Positions 9,134 to 19,489 of a stretch of DNA of 64,000 nt are shown in pieces. Source of the stretch: Polaromonas sp. GTDB taxonomy: Bacteria > Pseudomonadota > Gammaproteobacteria > Burkholderiales > Burkholderiaceae_C. Under the pieces are notes generated by a model. That model was not told the DNA's origin and searched no databases. It saw nothing but the letters and a program-made list of their open reading frames with translations. How positions within the stretch are numbered: position 1 is the first letter of the stretch; every line of letters starts with the position of its first letter. The stretch lies in the NCBI GenBank assembly GCA_021737975.1, contig JAIPCZ010000009.1, positions 26,626 through 90,625 of the forward strand, written 5' to 3'. Made by a program: the position numbers and the translations under genes.

Positions 9134-9567
9134 GGGTGCCTCCCTTGTGTGGTGAATGGGCATTCTAGGGTACGCGCCGCCGCGCAGCTCGGCACCATGC
9201 CGAAAGGGCCTGGATGCCGATTTACCCGAGACAAGGCAACGGCCCAGCCAGACTCAAAAGTGCGCGTTAATCAAAATCCTGTGGCCTTTGCAGCCTCAGG
9301 TGCAGGACCTCATGGCGCAATTGCTGACGATGCAGGAACGCAGCAAACAGTTCAAAGGACGGTTGGCGCTGGTGCAATCAACCTGTCCGGTGCAAGCATC
9401 AAGACTTGCTTCATTCACCGCACAGGTCGCCCGCAGAGATCGGGGCACGGGTCCCCGCCGATTTCTGGGCGTTTGACAGTATGAGGCGGGAGCCCATGCC
9501 CCAATCTGTGCCATCACCAACATCGGCCAAAACTCAACGCCTCCCAAACAAGCGTCTTCGGACCAGT
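9134..9567. other. Intergenic stretch between the tldD-like gene and purH
   Basis: About 430 bp with no reading frame I can support on either strand. On the minus strand a TAGAAT box (plus positions 9162-9167) is placed to serve the tldD-like gene, but no good -35 box precedes it. I see no clear terminator for purH and no recognisable repeat. Confidence 0.4.
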
Positions 9568-11154
9568 TCAGTGCCTGAAATGCCGCACGCCCGAGTAAAC
9601 CATGGCGATGCCGCGCTCATCGGCGGCGGCGATCACCTCCTGGTCACGCATCGAGCCGCCCGGCTGAATCACGCAGGTGGCACCGGCATCGACCACCACA
9701 TCGAGGCCATCGCGGAACGGAAAAAAGGCATCGCTGGCGACCGCGCTACCCTTCAGGCTCAGGCCGGCGTGCTCGGCCTTGATGCTGGCAATACGCGCCG
9801 AATCGAGCCGGCTCATCTGGCCGGCACCCACACCCAGGGTCATGCCGCCCTTGCAGAACACGATGGCGTTGCTCTTGACAAACTTGGCAATGTTCCAGGC
9901 GAACAGCAGGTCCTGCAATTGCTCTGGCGTGGGTTGCAACTTGGTCACGACTTTCAGGTCGGCCAGGGTGAGAATGTGGTTGTCCGCCGTCTGCATGAGC
10001 AGGCCGGAACCCACGCGCTTGATATCCATGGCGTTGCGGCCGTTGTCCCAGTCGCTCGCTCCACCGGGCGGCAGGGCAATTTGCAGGATGCGCACATTGA
10101 CCTTGGTCTTGAACACAGCCAGCGCCTCGGGTGTGAAACTGGGCGCCATCAGCACCTCGATGAACTGCGTGGACATTTGCAGCGCGGCACGTTCGTCAAG
10201 CGGGCAGTTGAGGGCGATGATGCCGCCAAAGGCTGACGTCGGGTCGGTCTGGAAGGCCTTGCTGTAGGCTTCCAGCGCATCAGCACCCACGGCCACGCCG
10301 CAGGGGTTGGCGTGTTTGACGATGACACAGGCCGGCGTGTCGAAGCTCTTGACACATTCCCAGGCGGCGTCGGCATCGGCAATGTTGTTGTAGCTGAGTT
10401 CCTTGCCCTGCAACTGCACGGCGCTCACCAGCGAGCCCGGGGCCGGGTGGAGGTCGCGGTAAAAGGCGGCGCTCTGGTGCGGATTTTCGCCGTAGCGCAG
10501 GTCCTGGAGTTTGACGAAGTTGGCGTTGCTTTGCCCTGGAAACAGGCTGCGCGCCGGGGTGCTGGCGCCTTCTTCGAACGCGACCGACGACAAATAATTG
10601 CTGATGGCGCCGTCGTACTGGCTGATGCGGTTGAACGCCGCCACCGACAGGGCGAATTTGGTGGCTTGTGTCACCACGCCGCTGGCCTGCAGCTCAGCCA
10701 GCACATGGGCATATTGGCTGGCGTCGGTCAGCACCGCCACGTCTTTCCAGTTTTTGGCGGCGCTTCGCACCATGGCCGGGCCGCCGATGTCGATGTTTTC
10801 GATGGCATCTTCGAGCGTGCAGCCGGCCTTGGCCACGGTGGCCTCGAACGGGTACAGGTTAACCACCAGCAGGTCGATGGTATCGATGGCGTAGGCCTTG
10901 AGGGCGGCCATGTGCTCGGGCACGTCGCGCCGGGCCAGCAGGCCGCCATGGACCTTGGGGTGCAGGGTTTTGACTCGGCCGTCGAGCATCTCGGGAAAGC
11001 CTGTGACTTCGGCCACCTCGGTCACGGGCAGGCCCTGGTCAGCCAGCAATTTGGCGGTGCCGCCGGTGGACAGGAGCTTGATGCCGAGCGTGTGCAGCGC
11101 GCGGGCAAAGTCAACAATGCCGGTTTTGTCGGAGACAGAAATCAAAGCGTTCAT
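9568..11154 (-). CDS. purH: Bifunctional AICAR transformylase / IMP cyclohydrolase
   Basis: 528 residues, full length. The N-terminal IMP cyclohydrolase (MGS-like) domain shows [19 protein letters not shown] and [13 protein letters not shown]; the C-terminal AICAR transformylase shows [12 protein letters not shown] and the VKHANPCG block. It catalyses the last two steps of purine synthesis. Following fis, it keeps the dusB-fis-purH order common in betaproteobacteria, although a 145-bp gap with a palindromic repeat separates it from fis. Confidence 0.97.
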   Translation of the reverse strand: MNALISVSDKTGIVDFARALHTLGIKLLSTGGTAKLLADQGLPVTEVAEVTGFPEMLDGRVKTLHPKVHGGLLARRDVPEHMAALKAYAIDTIDLLVVNLYPFEATVAKAGCTLEDAIENIDIGGPAMVRSAAKNWKDVAVLTDASQYAHVLAELQASGVVTQATKFALSVAAFNRISQYDGAISNYLSSVAFEEGASTPARSLFPGQSNANFVKLQDLRYGENPHQSAAFYRDLHPAPGSLVSAVQLQGKELSYNNIADADAAWECVKSFDTPACVIVKHANPCGVAVGADALEAYSKAFQTDPTSAFGGIIALNCPLDERAALQMSTQFIEVLMAPSFTPEALAVFKTKVNVRILQIALPPGGASDWDNGRNAMDIKRVGSGLLMQTADNHILTLADLKVVTKLQPTPEQLQDLLFAWNIAKFVKSNAIVFCKGGMTLGVGAGQMSRLDSARIASIKAEHAGLSLKGSAVASDAFFPFRDGLDVVVDAGATCVIQPGGSMRDQEVIAAADERGIAMVYSGVRHFRH

Positions 11155-11194
11155 GAGAATAAAAGTGGGTTGATTAAAAAGTGGTTCATAAATT

Positions 11195-11271
11195 CGTCAT
11201 TGCGAACGCGACGTGGCAATCGATGGCTTCCAAATGCTTGGACTGCCACCGCCCGCGGCCCCGCAGTGACG
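11195..11271. repeat. Palindromic CGTCATTGCGA-type dispersed repeat
   Basis: The left end reads CGTCATTGCGAACGCGACG and is followed by a GTGGCAATC block. The right end is its imperfect inverse, with GGACTGCCACC and ending CAGTGACG. The arms are about 34 bp with a short central spacer. Elements beginning CGTCATTGCGA and carrying GGCAATC occur in many bacterial genomes; this looks like a diverged copy. It lies between fis and purH and would form a stem in their shared transcript. Confidence 0.6.
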
Positions 11272-11299
11272 GTGGCCAAGCCGCGATGACGCTCTTCGC

Positions 11300-11536
11300 C
11301 TAATCAATGAGCTTGTGCTCAAGCAGTTTCTTGCGCAGGGTATTGCGGTTCAGTCCGAGGTACTGGGCCGCTTTGGACTGGTTGTTGTCGGCGCGTTGCA
11401 TCACCACTTCGAGCAAGGGTTTTTCCACCACGGCCAGCAGCATGTCGTACATGCCATTGGGCTCGCTATGACCCAAGTCAGTCAGGTAACACTCTAAATT
11501 GCTGCGCACACAATCTGCAATATGCAGTGGTTTCAT
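11300..11536 (-). CDS. fis: Fis family DNA-binding protein
   Basis: 78 residues, slightly shorter than enterobacterial Fis (98). The C-terminal helix-turn-helix NQSKAAQYLGLNRNTLRKKL is nearly identical to other Fis proteins, while the N-terminal beta-hairpin arm that contacts Hin/Gin recombinases is reduced. It is a nucleoid protein that bends DNA and activates stable-RNA promoters. The start overlaps the dusB stop by 4 bp, the classic dusB-fis arrangement, so its expression should follow dusB. Confidence 0.94.
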   Translation of the reverse strand: MKPLHIADCVRSNLECYLTDLGHSEPNGMYDMLLAVVEKPLLEVVMQRADNNQSKAAQYLGLNRNTLRKKLLEHKLID

Positions 11537-12591
11537 TGAAGGGTCTCCATTTTTTTATCAAGGTCGCGGCCAAGATGATGCGTCTGGACGATTGCTCGGG
11601 GCAGACGATCCATGCGCGCGTTGAGTTCGTCAAAGAATTCCGCCACCGCGACCCACTGCGCCTGGCAATCCGGCAGCGTGTTCATGCGGGCCCGAAAGGC
11701 CCCGCCACCGGGTAGTTCCCGCACATACCAGCCAATGTGCTTGCGCGCGCTGAGCACGCCAATGAATTCGCCGTACAGGCTGTAATGGTCTTCCAGATGG
11801 GCCAGCAGCAGTTGCCTGACCTCGGCCACCAATGGCGGCGCCAATTGCTCGCCGGTGGCCAAAAAATGCACGATTTCCCGAAAAATCCAGGGGCGTCCCT
11901 GAGCCGCACGGCCGATCATCACGGCGTCGGCTCCGGTGGCCGCCAGCACGGCGCGCGCTTTGCCGGGGCTGTCGATGTCGCCATTGGCCACCACCGGAAT
12001 ACGCAGCGCGGCCTTCACCGCCGCAATGGTGTCGTACTCGGCATGGCCCCGATAGCCCTGCTCGCGGGTGCGGCCATGCACCGTGACCATTTGTACACCG
12101 GCCGACTCGGCCGCCCGGGCCAATCGAACCGCGTTTTTGGCCGTGTTGCACCAACCGGTGCGCATCTTGAGGGTCACCGGCACACCCAGCGGCGCGCAGG
12201 CCTGCACCACCGCCGACACAATGCTGATAGCCAATGCCTCGTCCTGCATCAGGGCCGAACCGGCCCACTTGTTGCACACTTTTTTGGCCGGACAACCCAT
12301 GTTGATATCGATGATTTGGGCGCCCCGGTCGATGTTGTAGCGCGCCGCATCGGCCATCATGGGCGCATCGGTGCCGGCAATCTGCACGGCGATGGGGCCG
12401 GGCTCACCATCGTGGTTGGCGCGCTGCGAGGTCTTGAGCGAACGCATCAAATCGGGCCGGCTGGTCACCATCTCGCTCACCGCGTAGCCCGCGCCGAGCC
12501 GCTTGCACAACTGGCGAAACGGCCGGTCCGTCACCCCGGCCATGGGGGCGACAAAACAGGCGTTGGGCAAAACGTAGGGGCCGATGTTCAT
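11533..12591 (-). CDS. dusB: tRNA-dihydrouridine synthase B
   Basis: 352 residues of an FMN-dependent TIM barrel that reduces uridines in the tRNA D-loop. Visible marks are APMAGVTDRPFR at the N terminus, the catalytic-loop MGCPAKKVCNKWAGSALM with its Cys, VTVHGRTREQGYRG, and the phosphate-binding GADAVMIGRAAQGRPW. It is the first gene of dusB-fis-purH and is divergent from yqaA, with a 149-bp gap that should hold both promoters. Confidence 0.95.
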   Translation of the reverse strand: MNIGPYVLPNACFVAPMAGVTDRPFRQLCKRLGAGYAVSEMVTSRPDLMRSLKTSQRANHDGEPGPIAVQIAGTDAPMMADAARYNIDRGAQIIDINMGCPAKKVCNKWAGSALMQDEALAISIVSAVVQACAPLGVPVTLKMRTGWCNTAKNAVRLARAAESAGVQMVTVHGRTREQGYRGHAEYDTIAAVKAALRIPVVANGDIDSPGKARAVLAATGADAVMIGRAAQGRPWIFREIVHFLATGEQLAPPLVAEVRQLLLAHLEDHYSLYGEFIGVLSARKHIGWYVRELPGGGAFRARMNTLPDCQAQWVAVAEFFDELNARMDRLPRAIVQTHHLGRDLDKKMETLQ

Positions 12592-12740
12592 GCGAGCGTG
12601 CTCAAGGCAAGGGAAGTTGCCAGTAGGAAACAGGTAACAAAGTGCTTGGGGAATGGCAGATTCTAGCTGCCCAAAATTTCAGCAAATGAAATCAACGCCG
12701 ATGCGGGCAAGCACCCTTCAAAATCTATACTGCGTCACTC

Positions 12741-13211
12741 ATGGAACTCTGGATCGATCACCTTCTCACCTTGCTGGCGCTGCCGAAATATGGGCTCAGC
12801 AGCGTGTTTGCGGTGTCGTTCGTGTCGGCCACCCTGCTGCCCATGGGCTCGGAGCCCGCGGTGTACGGGCTGGTGGAACTCAATCCGTCACTGTTCTGGC
12901 CGGCGATTGCGGTGGCCACCGTCGGCAACACACTGGGCGGTGCTGTCACCTGGTGGATGGGGCTGGCGTCACACAAGGTGGTGGACAAATACCAGCACTC
13001 AAAACACCACCTGCGGGCGCTGGCCTGGCTGGAGCGGCTCGGCCCCAGGGCCTGCCTGCTGGCCTGGCTGCCCGTGGTGGGTGATCCCCTGTGTGCGGTG
13101 GCAGGTTGGCTGAAACTGCCCTTCTGGCCTTGCCTGGGCTACATGGCCATAGGCAAATGCGCGCGCTACATCACCATGACGGCCGCGCTGATGGGGGCTT
13201 TTGGCGGCTAG
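12741..13211 (+). CDS. YqaA family inner-membrane protein (SNARE-associated/DedA-like)
   Basis: 156 residues with several hydrophobic segments: about 14-36, 50-72, 100-125 and 130-152. The pattern of a GNTLGGAVTWWMG segment and a later WLPVVGDPLCAVAGWL reentrant-like stretch is that of the YqaA branch of the DedA superfamily, implicated in membrane homeostasis. The exact substrate is unknown. It ends 11 bp before the convergent ychF stop. Confidence 0.85.
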   Translation: MELWIDHLLTLLALPKYGLSSVFAVSFVSATLLPMGSEPAVYGLVELNPSLFWPAIAVATVGNTLGGAVTWWMGLASHKVVDKYQHSKHHLRALAWLERLGPRACLLAWLPVVGDPLCAVAGWLKLPFWPCLGYMAIGKCARYITMTAALMGAFGG

Positions 13212-13222
13212 ACGGCAAGGAA

Positions 13223-14308
13223 TTAGGAACTGAACAGGAAGTTCATGACGTCGCCGTCCTTCACCACATAGTCCTTGCCTTCGGCGCGCATCTTGCCGGC
13301 ATCCTTGGCGCCCTGCTCCCCCTTGTAGGCGATGTAGTCGTCATAGGCAATGGTCTGGGCGCGGATGTAACCCTTCTCGAAATCGGTGTGAATCACGCCG
13401 GCCGCCTGCGGCCCGGTGTCACCCTTGTGGATGGTCCAGGCGCGCACTTCCTTGACCCCGGCGGTGAAGTAGGTCTGCAAGCCGAGCAGATCGTAGGCCG
13501 CGCGGATCAGGCGGTTCAAGCCCGGCTCATGCAGCCCCATTTCTTCCAGGAACATCTGACGGTCTTCGTCGCTCATGTCGGCCATTTCGGCCTCCAGCTT
13601 GGCACAGATGGCCACCACCGGGGAGTTCTGGGCGCTGGCATAGGCCGTCAGGCGGTCCAGCAAGGGGTTGTTGACGAAGCCGTCCTCGGCCACGTTGGCG
13701 ACAAACATGGCGGGTTTGGCCGTGATCAGGAAGAACTGTTTCAACAGCGGCAACTCTTCCTTGGTGAAATCGAGCGTGCGCACCGGCTTGGCCTCGTTCA
13801 GGGCGGCCTGGCACTTTTCCAGAATCGTCACCAGCTTGATGGATTCCTTGTCGCCTGAGCGCGCCAGCTTGGTGACACGGTGCAGGGCTTTTTCCACGGC
13901 CGCCAGGTCTGCCAGACACAGCTCGGTCTGGATCACTTCTATGTCGTCAATCGGATCAACCTTGCCGGACACGTGGATCACGTTGTCGTCTTCAAAGCAG
14001 CGCACCACGTTGATGATGGCGTCGGTTTCGCGGATGTGCGCCAAGAATTTGTTACCCAAACCCTCACCGGTGCTGGCGCCGGCCACCAGACCGGCAATGT
14101 CGACAAACTCGACGATGGCGCGCTGCACCTTTTGCGGGTTCACGATGGCCGACAGCGCATCCAGGCGAGCGTCAGGCACCTCGACAATACCCACATTGGG
14201 CTCGATGGTGCAGAAGGGGTAGTTCTCCGCCGCGATGCCGGCTTTGGTCAGCGCGTTGAACAGGGTCGATTTACCGACGTTGGGCAAGCCCACGATGCCA
14301 CATTTCAT
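13223..14308 (-). CDS. ychF: Redox-regulated ATPase YchF (OLA1 family)
   Basis: 361 residues, family length. The P-loop [14 protein letters not shown] lies at residues 7-20 and switch [22 protein letters not shown] follows. YchF has an altered base-recognition motif and hydrolyses ATP rather than GTP; it binds ribosomes and is linked to oxidative-stress control. The C-terminal TGS domain ends in the conserved [15 protein letters not shown]. It stands alone, with a 70-bp gap to the upstream rhodanese gene. Confidence 0.96.
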   Translation of the reverse strand: MKCGIVGLPNVGKSTLFNALTKAGIAAENYPFCTIEPNVGIVEVPDARLDALSAIVNPQKVQRAIVEFVDIAGLVAGASTGEGLGNKFLAHIRETDAIINVVRCFEDDNVIHVSGKVDPIDDIEVIQTELCLADLAAVEKALHRVTKLARSGDKESIKLVTILEKCQAALNEAKPVRTLDFTKEELPLLKQFFLITAKPAMFVANVAEDGFVNNPLLDRLTAYASAQNSPVVAICAKLEAEMADMSDEDRQMFLEEMGLHEPGLNRLIRAAYDLLGLQTYFTAGVKEVRAWTIHKGDTGPQAAGVIHTDFEKGYIRAQTIAYDDYIAYKGEQGAKDAGKMRAEGKDYVVKDGDVMNFLFSS

Positions 14309-14378
14309 GAAATATCCTTGAGAATCAACAAAATTTTACTGTCCGACGACGAGAGCCAGCGCAAGGGGCCACGGGTGA

Positions 14379-14735
14379 TCAGGCCAAAAACTTGCTCCAG
14401 GCTCCGATGTTGTAGACCTTGGCATAGCCATTCTTTTTAAGCAACAGCTTTGCCATGCCACTGCGTGATCCGCTGGCGCAGCAAAGAACCACCGGGGCGG
14501 ATTTGGGGATCTCGTCAAGACGGCTTCCCAACTGCTGCAGCGGAATATTGATGGTGCCGGGGGCGTTCGCATGGGCAAATTCGCCAGCCGATCTCACGTC
14601 AACAAAGGTGGCGCCGTTCTTCTTGAGCTCGGGCAACAGGGCAAGGACTCTTTTCGAATTCCACCACTTGTAGCCGAACCAAACACACAAGGCCAGGATG
14701 GGCCAATACTTTTGAAACAGATCCGCTAAATCCAA
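14379..14735 (-). CDS. Membrane-anchored rhodanese-like protein
   Basis: 118 residues from a TTG start, chosen because AAGGAG sits 7 bp upstream and no ATG is suitably placed. An N-terminal transmembrane helix (roughly YWPILALCVWFGYKW) is followed by a single rhodanese domain with FVDVRSAGEF and the active-site loop CCASGSRS, whose first or second Cys would carry persulfide. It probably moves sulfane sulfur or acts in thiol chemistry at the membrane face. The physiological partner is unknown. Confidence 0.85.
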   Translation of the reverse strand: MDLADLFQKYWPILALCVWFGYKWWNSKRVLALLPELKKNGATFVDVRSAGEFAHANAPGTINIPLQQLGSRLDEIPKSAPVVLCCASGSRSGMAKLLLKKNGYAKVYNIGAWSKFLA

Positions 14736-14850
14736 AAAACACTCCTTGTCACGGCATTGACCGCCGATAAAAACAAGCTGTTGAGTGTATGCGATGCGGC
14801 TTTTTATCCGGTAAGCGACGTGCCGGGTGCGCCCTCCTACAATCCCGTCC

Positions 14851-15963
14851 ATGACACATCATTTTGATATTTGCATTCGTGGTGGCGGCATAGTGGGGCA
14901 TGTCCTTGCGTTGTTGCTGGCGCGCGACCGCCTGCGTATTGGCCTGGTCGCCCCCCAGGCCGCTGCCCAGGGCGAGCCCGATGTGCGGGCTTATGCGCTC
15001 AACGCCAAGTCCAAGGCATTGCTCGAATCGGTGCGCTGCTGGCCCGACGCCCTGCACGCCACCCCGGTGCTGGATATGCAGGTCAAGGGCGACGACGGTG
15101 GCACTGTCAATTTTTCGGCGAACGAACTGGTCGTGCCGGCCCTGACCTGGATTGTGGACGTGCCAACGCTGGAGGCCCAGTTGCGCGAGGCGGTGCGTTT
15201 TCAGCCGCATATCGAGGTGCTCGATTCCCCGCGCCCGGCCACCCTGACGGTGGTGTGCGAAGGCAAGGCCAGCCGAACGCGGGAAGAGTTTGGTGTTGAA
15301 TTTGTCGGCACGCGTTACCCGCAGCACGCTCTGGCCGCGCGGCTTGAGTGCGAAAAGCCGCACGGCCAAGTCGCACGCCAATGGTTTACCCAGGGTGAGA
15401 TTCTGGCTTTTTTGCCGATTGACGGCGCGCAGGCCACTACCGTGGCCATGGTCTGGTCGGTGCGCGACGGCCGCACGAACGAGATGCTGGACGACAGCGA
15501 AGAGGCATTTTGCGAGCAGCTTGAACAGATGAGCGAAGGCATTTTGGGCAAACTCAGCTTGATCAGCCCGCGCAAAGCCTGGCCGCTGCAGTCGGCACAG
15601 GCCAGCCGCTGGATGGGCGTGACCAACGGCCAGGCCTGGGCGCTGGCGGGCGATGCGGCACACACGGTGCATCCGCTGGCGGGCCAGGGTTTGAACCTTG
15701 GGCTGGCGGATGTGGCGGAGCTCACCCAAATCTTGCACAACCGCGCTTACTGGCGTCCGGTCAGTGACGCCAAACTGCTGCGCCAGTACGAGCGCGCCCG
15801 CAAAACCGAAGTCACCGCGACCGACGCCGCCATGACGGCCTTGCAGCAGCTGTTTGACAAGCCCGGCAATGGCTGGCAAAAGTTGCGCAACTGGGGCTTG
15901 TCGGGCTTTGAGCGTCTGGGCTTTTCCAAACACTGGGCCGCGCGCCGGGCCATGGGCATTTGA
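14851..15963 (+). CDS. FAD-dependent monooxygenase, UbiH/UbiF/VisC family
   Basis: 370 residues from the ATG of MTHHFDICIRGGG; eight codons upstream belong to a longer frame with no ribosome site. The N terminus holds the GxGxxG nucleotide fold (IRGGGIVGHVLALLLAR), and the second FAD motif GDAAHTVHPLAGQGLNLGLAD lies near residue 268. The family hydroxylates the ubiquinone ring (UbiH, UbiF, UbiM) or related quinones. I cannot decide which position it acts on. It is followed by dsbC in the same direction. Confidence 0.9.
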   Translation: MTHHFDICIRGGGIVGHVLALLLARDRLRIGLVAPQAAAQGEPDVRAYALNAKSKALLESVRCWPDALHATPVLDMQVKGDDGGTVNFSANELVVPALTWIVDVPTLEAQLREAVRFQPHIEVLDSPRPATLTVVCEGKASRTREEFGVEFVGTRYPQHALAARLECEKPHGQVARQWFTQGEILAFLPIDGAQATTVAMVWSVRDGRTNEMLDDSEEAFCEQLEQMSEGILGKLSLISPRKAWPLQSAQASRWMGVTNGQAWALAGDAAHTVHPLAGQGLNLGLADVAELTQILHNRAYWRPVSDAKLLRQYERARKTEVTATDAAMTALQQLFDKPGNGWQKLRNWGLSGFERLGFSKHWAARRAMGI

Positions 15964-16038
15964 GACGCCTGACACTCAAATCAAAGAACTTATTTCACTC
16001 AGACTGGTCTGACCCGCTTGATTCATCACTGGACGCAC

Positions 16039-16740
16039 ATGAAACGACTCTTCTCTCCCCTGTTCGCTTGCGCCTTGCTGCTGGCCGGCACGGCCTGGTC
16101 GCAGGAAGCCACTATTCGAAAAAACCTGGCCGATCGCATCCCGCAACTGCAGCAAATTGACGAAATCATCAAATCACCCGTCAGCGGGCTGTACGAGATT
16201 CGTGTCAATGGCAACGAGATTTACTACACCGATGCCGAAGCCAATTACCTGGTGCAAGGTAATCTGATCGACACCCGCCAAAAGCGCAACCTGACCGAGG
16301 AACGCATCGAAAAACTCTCGGCCATCGCCTTTGATGCCCTGCCTTTCAAGGATGCCTTCACCATCGTGCGCGGCAATGGCAAGCGCAAGCTGGCGGTATT
16401 TGAAGACCCCAACTGCGGCTATTGCAAGCGTTTTGAAAGAGACCTGCAAAAGATCAACAACGTCACGGTTTACATGTTCCTCTACCCGATCCTGGGCCCT
16501 GACTCGGGTGAAAAGTCCAAGAACATCTGGTGCGCCAAGGACAAGGCGAAAGCCTGGCAGGACTGGATGGTTCGTGATGTCACGCCAGCAGTCGCCAGTT
16601 GCGACAACGCGGCCATCGCCCGCAACGTGGAGTTGGGCCGCAAATTCAAGATCACCGGCACACCCACGCTGGTTTTTGCCGATGGCAGCCGCGTGCCCGG
16701 CGCCGTGGGTGCCGATCAGGTTGAAAAGCGCCTGAACTGA
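16039..16740 (+). CDS. dsbC: DsbC family thiol:disulfide isomerase
   Basis: 233 residues from the ATG of MKRLFSPLF, which begins a good signal peptide (cleavage near AWSQ). The N-terminal dimerisation domain leads to a thioredoxin domain whose active site is NCGYCKRF, the CGYC signature of DsbC, and a cis-proline at GTPTLVF. It reshuffles wrong disulfides in the periplasm. Its stop overlaps the following peptidase start (TGATG), so the two should be cotranslated. Confidence 0.94.
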   Translation: MKRLFSPLFACALLLAGTAWSQEATIRKNLADRIPQLQQIDEIIKSPVSGLYEIRVNGNEIYYTDAEANYLVQGNLIDTRQKRNLTEERIEKLSAIAFDALPFKDAFTIVRGNGKRKLAVFEDPNCGYCKRFERDLQKINNVTVYMFLYPILGPDSGEKSKNIWCAKDKAKAWQDWMVRDVTPAVASCDNAAIARNVELGRKFKITGTPTLVFADGSRVPGAVGADQVEKRLN

Positions 16741-18539
16741 TGCGCTCACTGATCCCCTCTTCCCCCCCAGCCCAGGTGAGCTACGTGGTGCGCGCGCTCG
16801 ACCTGCATGCGCATTTGTTCGAAGTGAGACTCACCATTGACCAGCCCGCCGCCGATCAGGTGGTGAGCCTGCCGGTCTGGATTCCGGGCAGTTACCTGGT
16901 GCGCGAGTTCTCCAGGCACCTGCAGGGCCTGCAAGCGCGCCAGGGCGCCAAGTCCGTGGCAGTCAACCAGCGCGACAAATGCAGCTGGCAGATTCACACC
17001 AAAGCCGGCAAGGCGCTGGTGCTGAAGTACCAGGTCTACGCCTTCGACAGTTCGGTGCGCACCGCCTGGCTGGACAGTCAGCGCGGTTTTTTCAATGGCA
17101 CCAGCCTGTGCCTGCGTGTGCATGGCCAGGAAGACGCGCCGCACCAGTTGACCCTGGCCGAAGATGGCCTGCCCAAGGACTGGCAGGCCGCCACTGCTTT
17201 GAGCGCGCAACACATCTCAAAACGCGGCTTTGGCGACTACCTGGCAGCCAGCTACGAGGACCTGATTGACAACCCGGTTGAGCTTGGCGCCTTTTGGTCA
17301 GCCGAGTTTGTCGCCGCCGGCATCCCGCACCGCTTCATCGTCTCGGGGGCGTCCGCCAGCTTTGATGGCGCTCGCCTGCTGGCCGACACCCAGGCCATTT
17401 GCGAGGCAGAAATCAGGTTCTGGCATGGCCGCCAGCCGCAACAGGCGCCGCAGCGTCACTACCTGTTCATGCTCAACGCGGTGCATGACGGCTACGGCGG
17501 GCTCGAGCACCGCCACTCGACCGCGCTGATCTGCAAACGCGCTGATTTGCCGCGCCTGGGGCAAGCCAAGGCGGGGGCGCCTTCGGACGCTTACACCACC
17601 CTGCTCGGCCTCATCAGCCACGAGTACTTTCACACCTGGAACGTCAAACGGCTGCGCCCCGCAGAATTTTCCCGCTACGACTACGCCCAGGAAAACTACA
17701 CTGAACTGCTGTGGTTTTTTGAAGGTTTCACCAGCTATTTTGATGACCTGCTGCTGCGCCGGGCCAGGCTGATCGACAACGCGCAGTACCTCAAGCTTCT
17801 TGGCAAGACCATCCATCAGGTGCTGCAAACACCGGGGCGCCAACTGCAAAGTGTGGCCCAGTCCAGCTTTGACGCCTGGGTCAAGTATTACCGGCAGGAT
17901 GAAAACTCGGTCAATGCCACGGTGAGTTATTACACCAAGGGCGCGCTGGTGGCCCTGTGCCTGGACTTGAGCCTGCGCCACGCTGGCAAGACCAGCCTGG
18001 ACGCGGTGATGCGCGCGCTGTGGCTCCGCTGCCAGGGCGGCCCCATGACGCAGGACGACCTGCTGGCGGTGCTGGTGGACCTGTCGGGCCGGTCCTATGC
18101 CGCTGAACTGCAGCAGTGGGTGCATGGCACGGCCGACCTGCCAGTCAAGAAGCTGCTGAGGCTGCACGGCATTCACTACACAGAAGATATTGCCCCACTT
18201 CCGGACCAATTGGGCCTGAAAGTCAATGAGCAGCAGGGCATCCGCATCAAGAGTGTGCTGCGGGGCAGCGCCGCCGAACAGGCGGGTTTTGCCGCCGGTG
18301 ACGAGTGGCTGGGCGTGGCCACCGGCCAGGGCAAAACCACCCAGCGCTGGCGTATCAACAAACTCGACGATCTGCCCGCTTACCTCGGCGGCGACACGAG
18401 CTGCCGGGCACTGATTGCGCGCGACCAGCGCCTGCTGACGTTGTCCCTGAACTGGTCCGGCGCGGTGCGCAGTGTCAAACTCTCTGTGGCCGACGCCGCC
18501 CCTGCCAACGCCTGGCTCGATGGCAAGAGTCCCGCCTGA
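16740..18539 (+). CDS. M61 family aminopeptidase with PDZ domain
   Basis: 599 residues, typical for the M61 glycyl aminopeptidase family. The zinc site is HEYFH at residues 294-298, with the distal glutamate in [17 protein letters not shown]-terminal PDZ-like domain starts near residue 500 ([20 protein letters not shown]). It removes N-terminal Gly or Ala from peptides. There is no signal peptide, so it is likely cytoplasmic. The ATG overlaps the dsbC stop by 1 bp. Confidence 0.93.
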   Translation: MRSLIPSSPPAQVSYVVRALDLHAHLFEVRLTIDQPAADQVVSLPVWIPGSYLVREFSRHLQGLQARQGAKSVAVNQRDKCSWQIHTKAGKALVLKYQVYAFDSSVRTAWLDSQRGFFNGTSLCLRVHGQEDAPHQLTLAEDGLPKDWQAATALSAQHISKRGFGDYLAASYEDLIDNPVELGAFWSAEFVAAGIPHRFIVSGASASFDGARLLADTQAICEAEIRFWHGRQPQQAPQRHYLFMLNAVHDGYGGLEHRHSTALICKRADLPRLGQAKAGAPSDAYTTLLGLISHEYFHTWNVKRLRPAEFSRYDYAQENYTELLWFFEGFTSYFDDLLLRRARLIDNAQYLKLLGKTIHQVLQTPGRQLQSVAQSSFDAWVKYYRQDENSVNATVSYYTKGALVALCLDLSLRHAGKTSLDAVMRALWLRCQGGPMTQDDLLAVLVDLSGRSYAAELQQWVHGTADLPVKKLLRLHGIHYTEDIAPLPDQLGLKVNEQQGIRIKSVLRGSAAEQAGFAAGDEWLGVATGQGKTTQRWRINKLDDLPAYLGGDTSCRALIARDQRLLTLSLNWSGAVRSVKLSVADAAPANAWLDGKSPA

Positions 18540-18570
18540 TTCCCGATTTTTTTACTCTGCAGGAGACCCC

Positions 18571-19350
18571 ATGACTTACGAACTGATCACGGTGCGAACC
18601 GAAGCCGGCAAGGTTGGCATCATCACCCTGAACCGCCCCAAGCAGCTCAACGCCCTCAACGACCAGCTCATGACCGAGCTGGGCACAGCGCTGCACGCCT
18701 TCGATGCGGACGCCAGCATCCACTGCATGATCATCACCGGCAGTGAAAAAGCCTTTGCCGCCGGCGCGGACATTGGCGGCATGGCCAGCTACACCTTTGC
18801 CGACGTCTACAAAAACGATTTCATCACCCGCAACTGGGAAAAAATTCGTGCCGTGCGCAAGCCCGTGATTGCGGCAGTCAGCGGTTTTGCACTCGGCGGC
18901 GGCTGCGAGTTGGCCATGATGTGCGACTTCATCATTGCCGCCGACAACGCCCGCTTTGGCCAACCCGAGATCAAGCTGGGTGTGATTCCCGGTGCGGGTG
19001 GCACCCAGCGCTTGCCGCGCGCGGTGGGCAAGTCCAAGGCCATGGACCTGGCGCTGACCGGGCGCATGATGGACGCCAACGAGGCCGAACGCTCAGGACT
19101 GGTCAGCCGTGTGGTGCCGCTGGACAAGCTCATGGAAGAAGCGCTGGGCGCCGCCCTCATGATCAGCGAGTTTTCACAGGTGGCGGTCATGGCCGTCAAG
19201 GAATCGGTCAACCGATCCTTTGAAGGCACCCTCAATGACGGCATCATGTTCGAGCGCCGGCTGTTCCACGCCTTGTTTGCCACGTCTGACCAAAAAGAGG
19301 GCATGGACGCGTTTGTCAACAAACGCAAGGCTGTTTTTACCCATCAATGA
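18571..19350 (+). CDS. Enoyl-CoA hydratase
   Basis: 259 residues of the crotonase fold. The oxyanion-hole segment [12 protein letters not shown] and both catalytic glutamates, in [11 protein letters not shown] and FGQPEIKLG, are present, so it should hydrate short-chain 2-enoyl-CoA esters in beta-oxidation. The start is fixed by AGGAGA 5 bp before ATG; the frame is open further upstream without a better site. It follows the M61 gene by 31 bp. The physiological pathway cannot be read from the neighbours. Confidence 0.94.
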   Translation: MTYELITVRTEAGKVGIITLNRPKQLNALNDQLMTELGTALHAFDADASIHCMIITGSEKAFAAGADIGGMASYTFADVYKNDFITRNWEKIRAVRKPVIAAVSGFALGGGCELAMMCDFIIAADNARFGQPEIKLGVIPGAGGTQRLPRAVGKSKAMDLALTGRMMDANEAERSGLVSRVVPLDKLMEEALGAALMISEFSQVAVMAVKESVNRSFEGTLNDGIMFERRLFHALFATSDQKEGMDAFVNKRKAVFTHQ

Positions 19351-19385
19351 AACATCTGGCCGCTAAAAATCGGCCCACAAACCGC

Positions 19386-19391
19386 TATAAT
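19386..19391 (+). promoter_or_regulatory. -10 box of the tRNA-Met promoter
   Basis: A perfect TATAAT ends 11 bp before the first base of the mature tRNA. The -35 region 16-18 bp upstream is not close to TTGACA. Some of the strength may come from other factors, as is usual for stable-RNA promoters. Confidence 0.55.
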
Positions 19392-19402
19392 TTCGCCCTG
19401 TC

Positions 19403-19479
19403 GGTGATATAGCTCAGTTGGTTAGAGCGCAGCATTCATAATGCTGATGTCGGTGGTTCAAATCCACCTATCACCACCA
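19403..19479 (+). tRNA. tRNA-Met (anticodon CAT), probably the elongator
   Basis: The acceptor stem GGTGATA pairs with TATCACC, with discriminator A and an encoded CCA. The D arm AGCTCAGTTGGTTAGAGC, anticodon stem CAGCA/TGCTG around TTCATAA, and T arm GGTGG-TTCAAAT-CCACC are all intact. The anticodon is CAT. The first pair is G-C, so it is not an initiator. A lysidine-modified tRNA-Ile with CAT cannot be wholly excluded, but the D arm and overall pattern resemble elongator tRNA-Met. Confidence 0.97.
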
Positions 19480-19489
19480 AGTTACCCGA

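Noticed and set aside
14749..15975. 408-codon open frame antisense to the UbiH-like gene
   Set aside because: The plus-strand frame has both FAD motifs; the minus frame has none.
19403..19479. The CAT tRNA as tRNA-Ile2 (lysidine-modified)
   Set aside because: The pattern resembles elongator tRNA-Met more, but only a covariance model or TilS assay would settle it.
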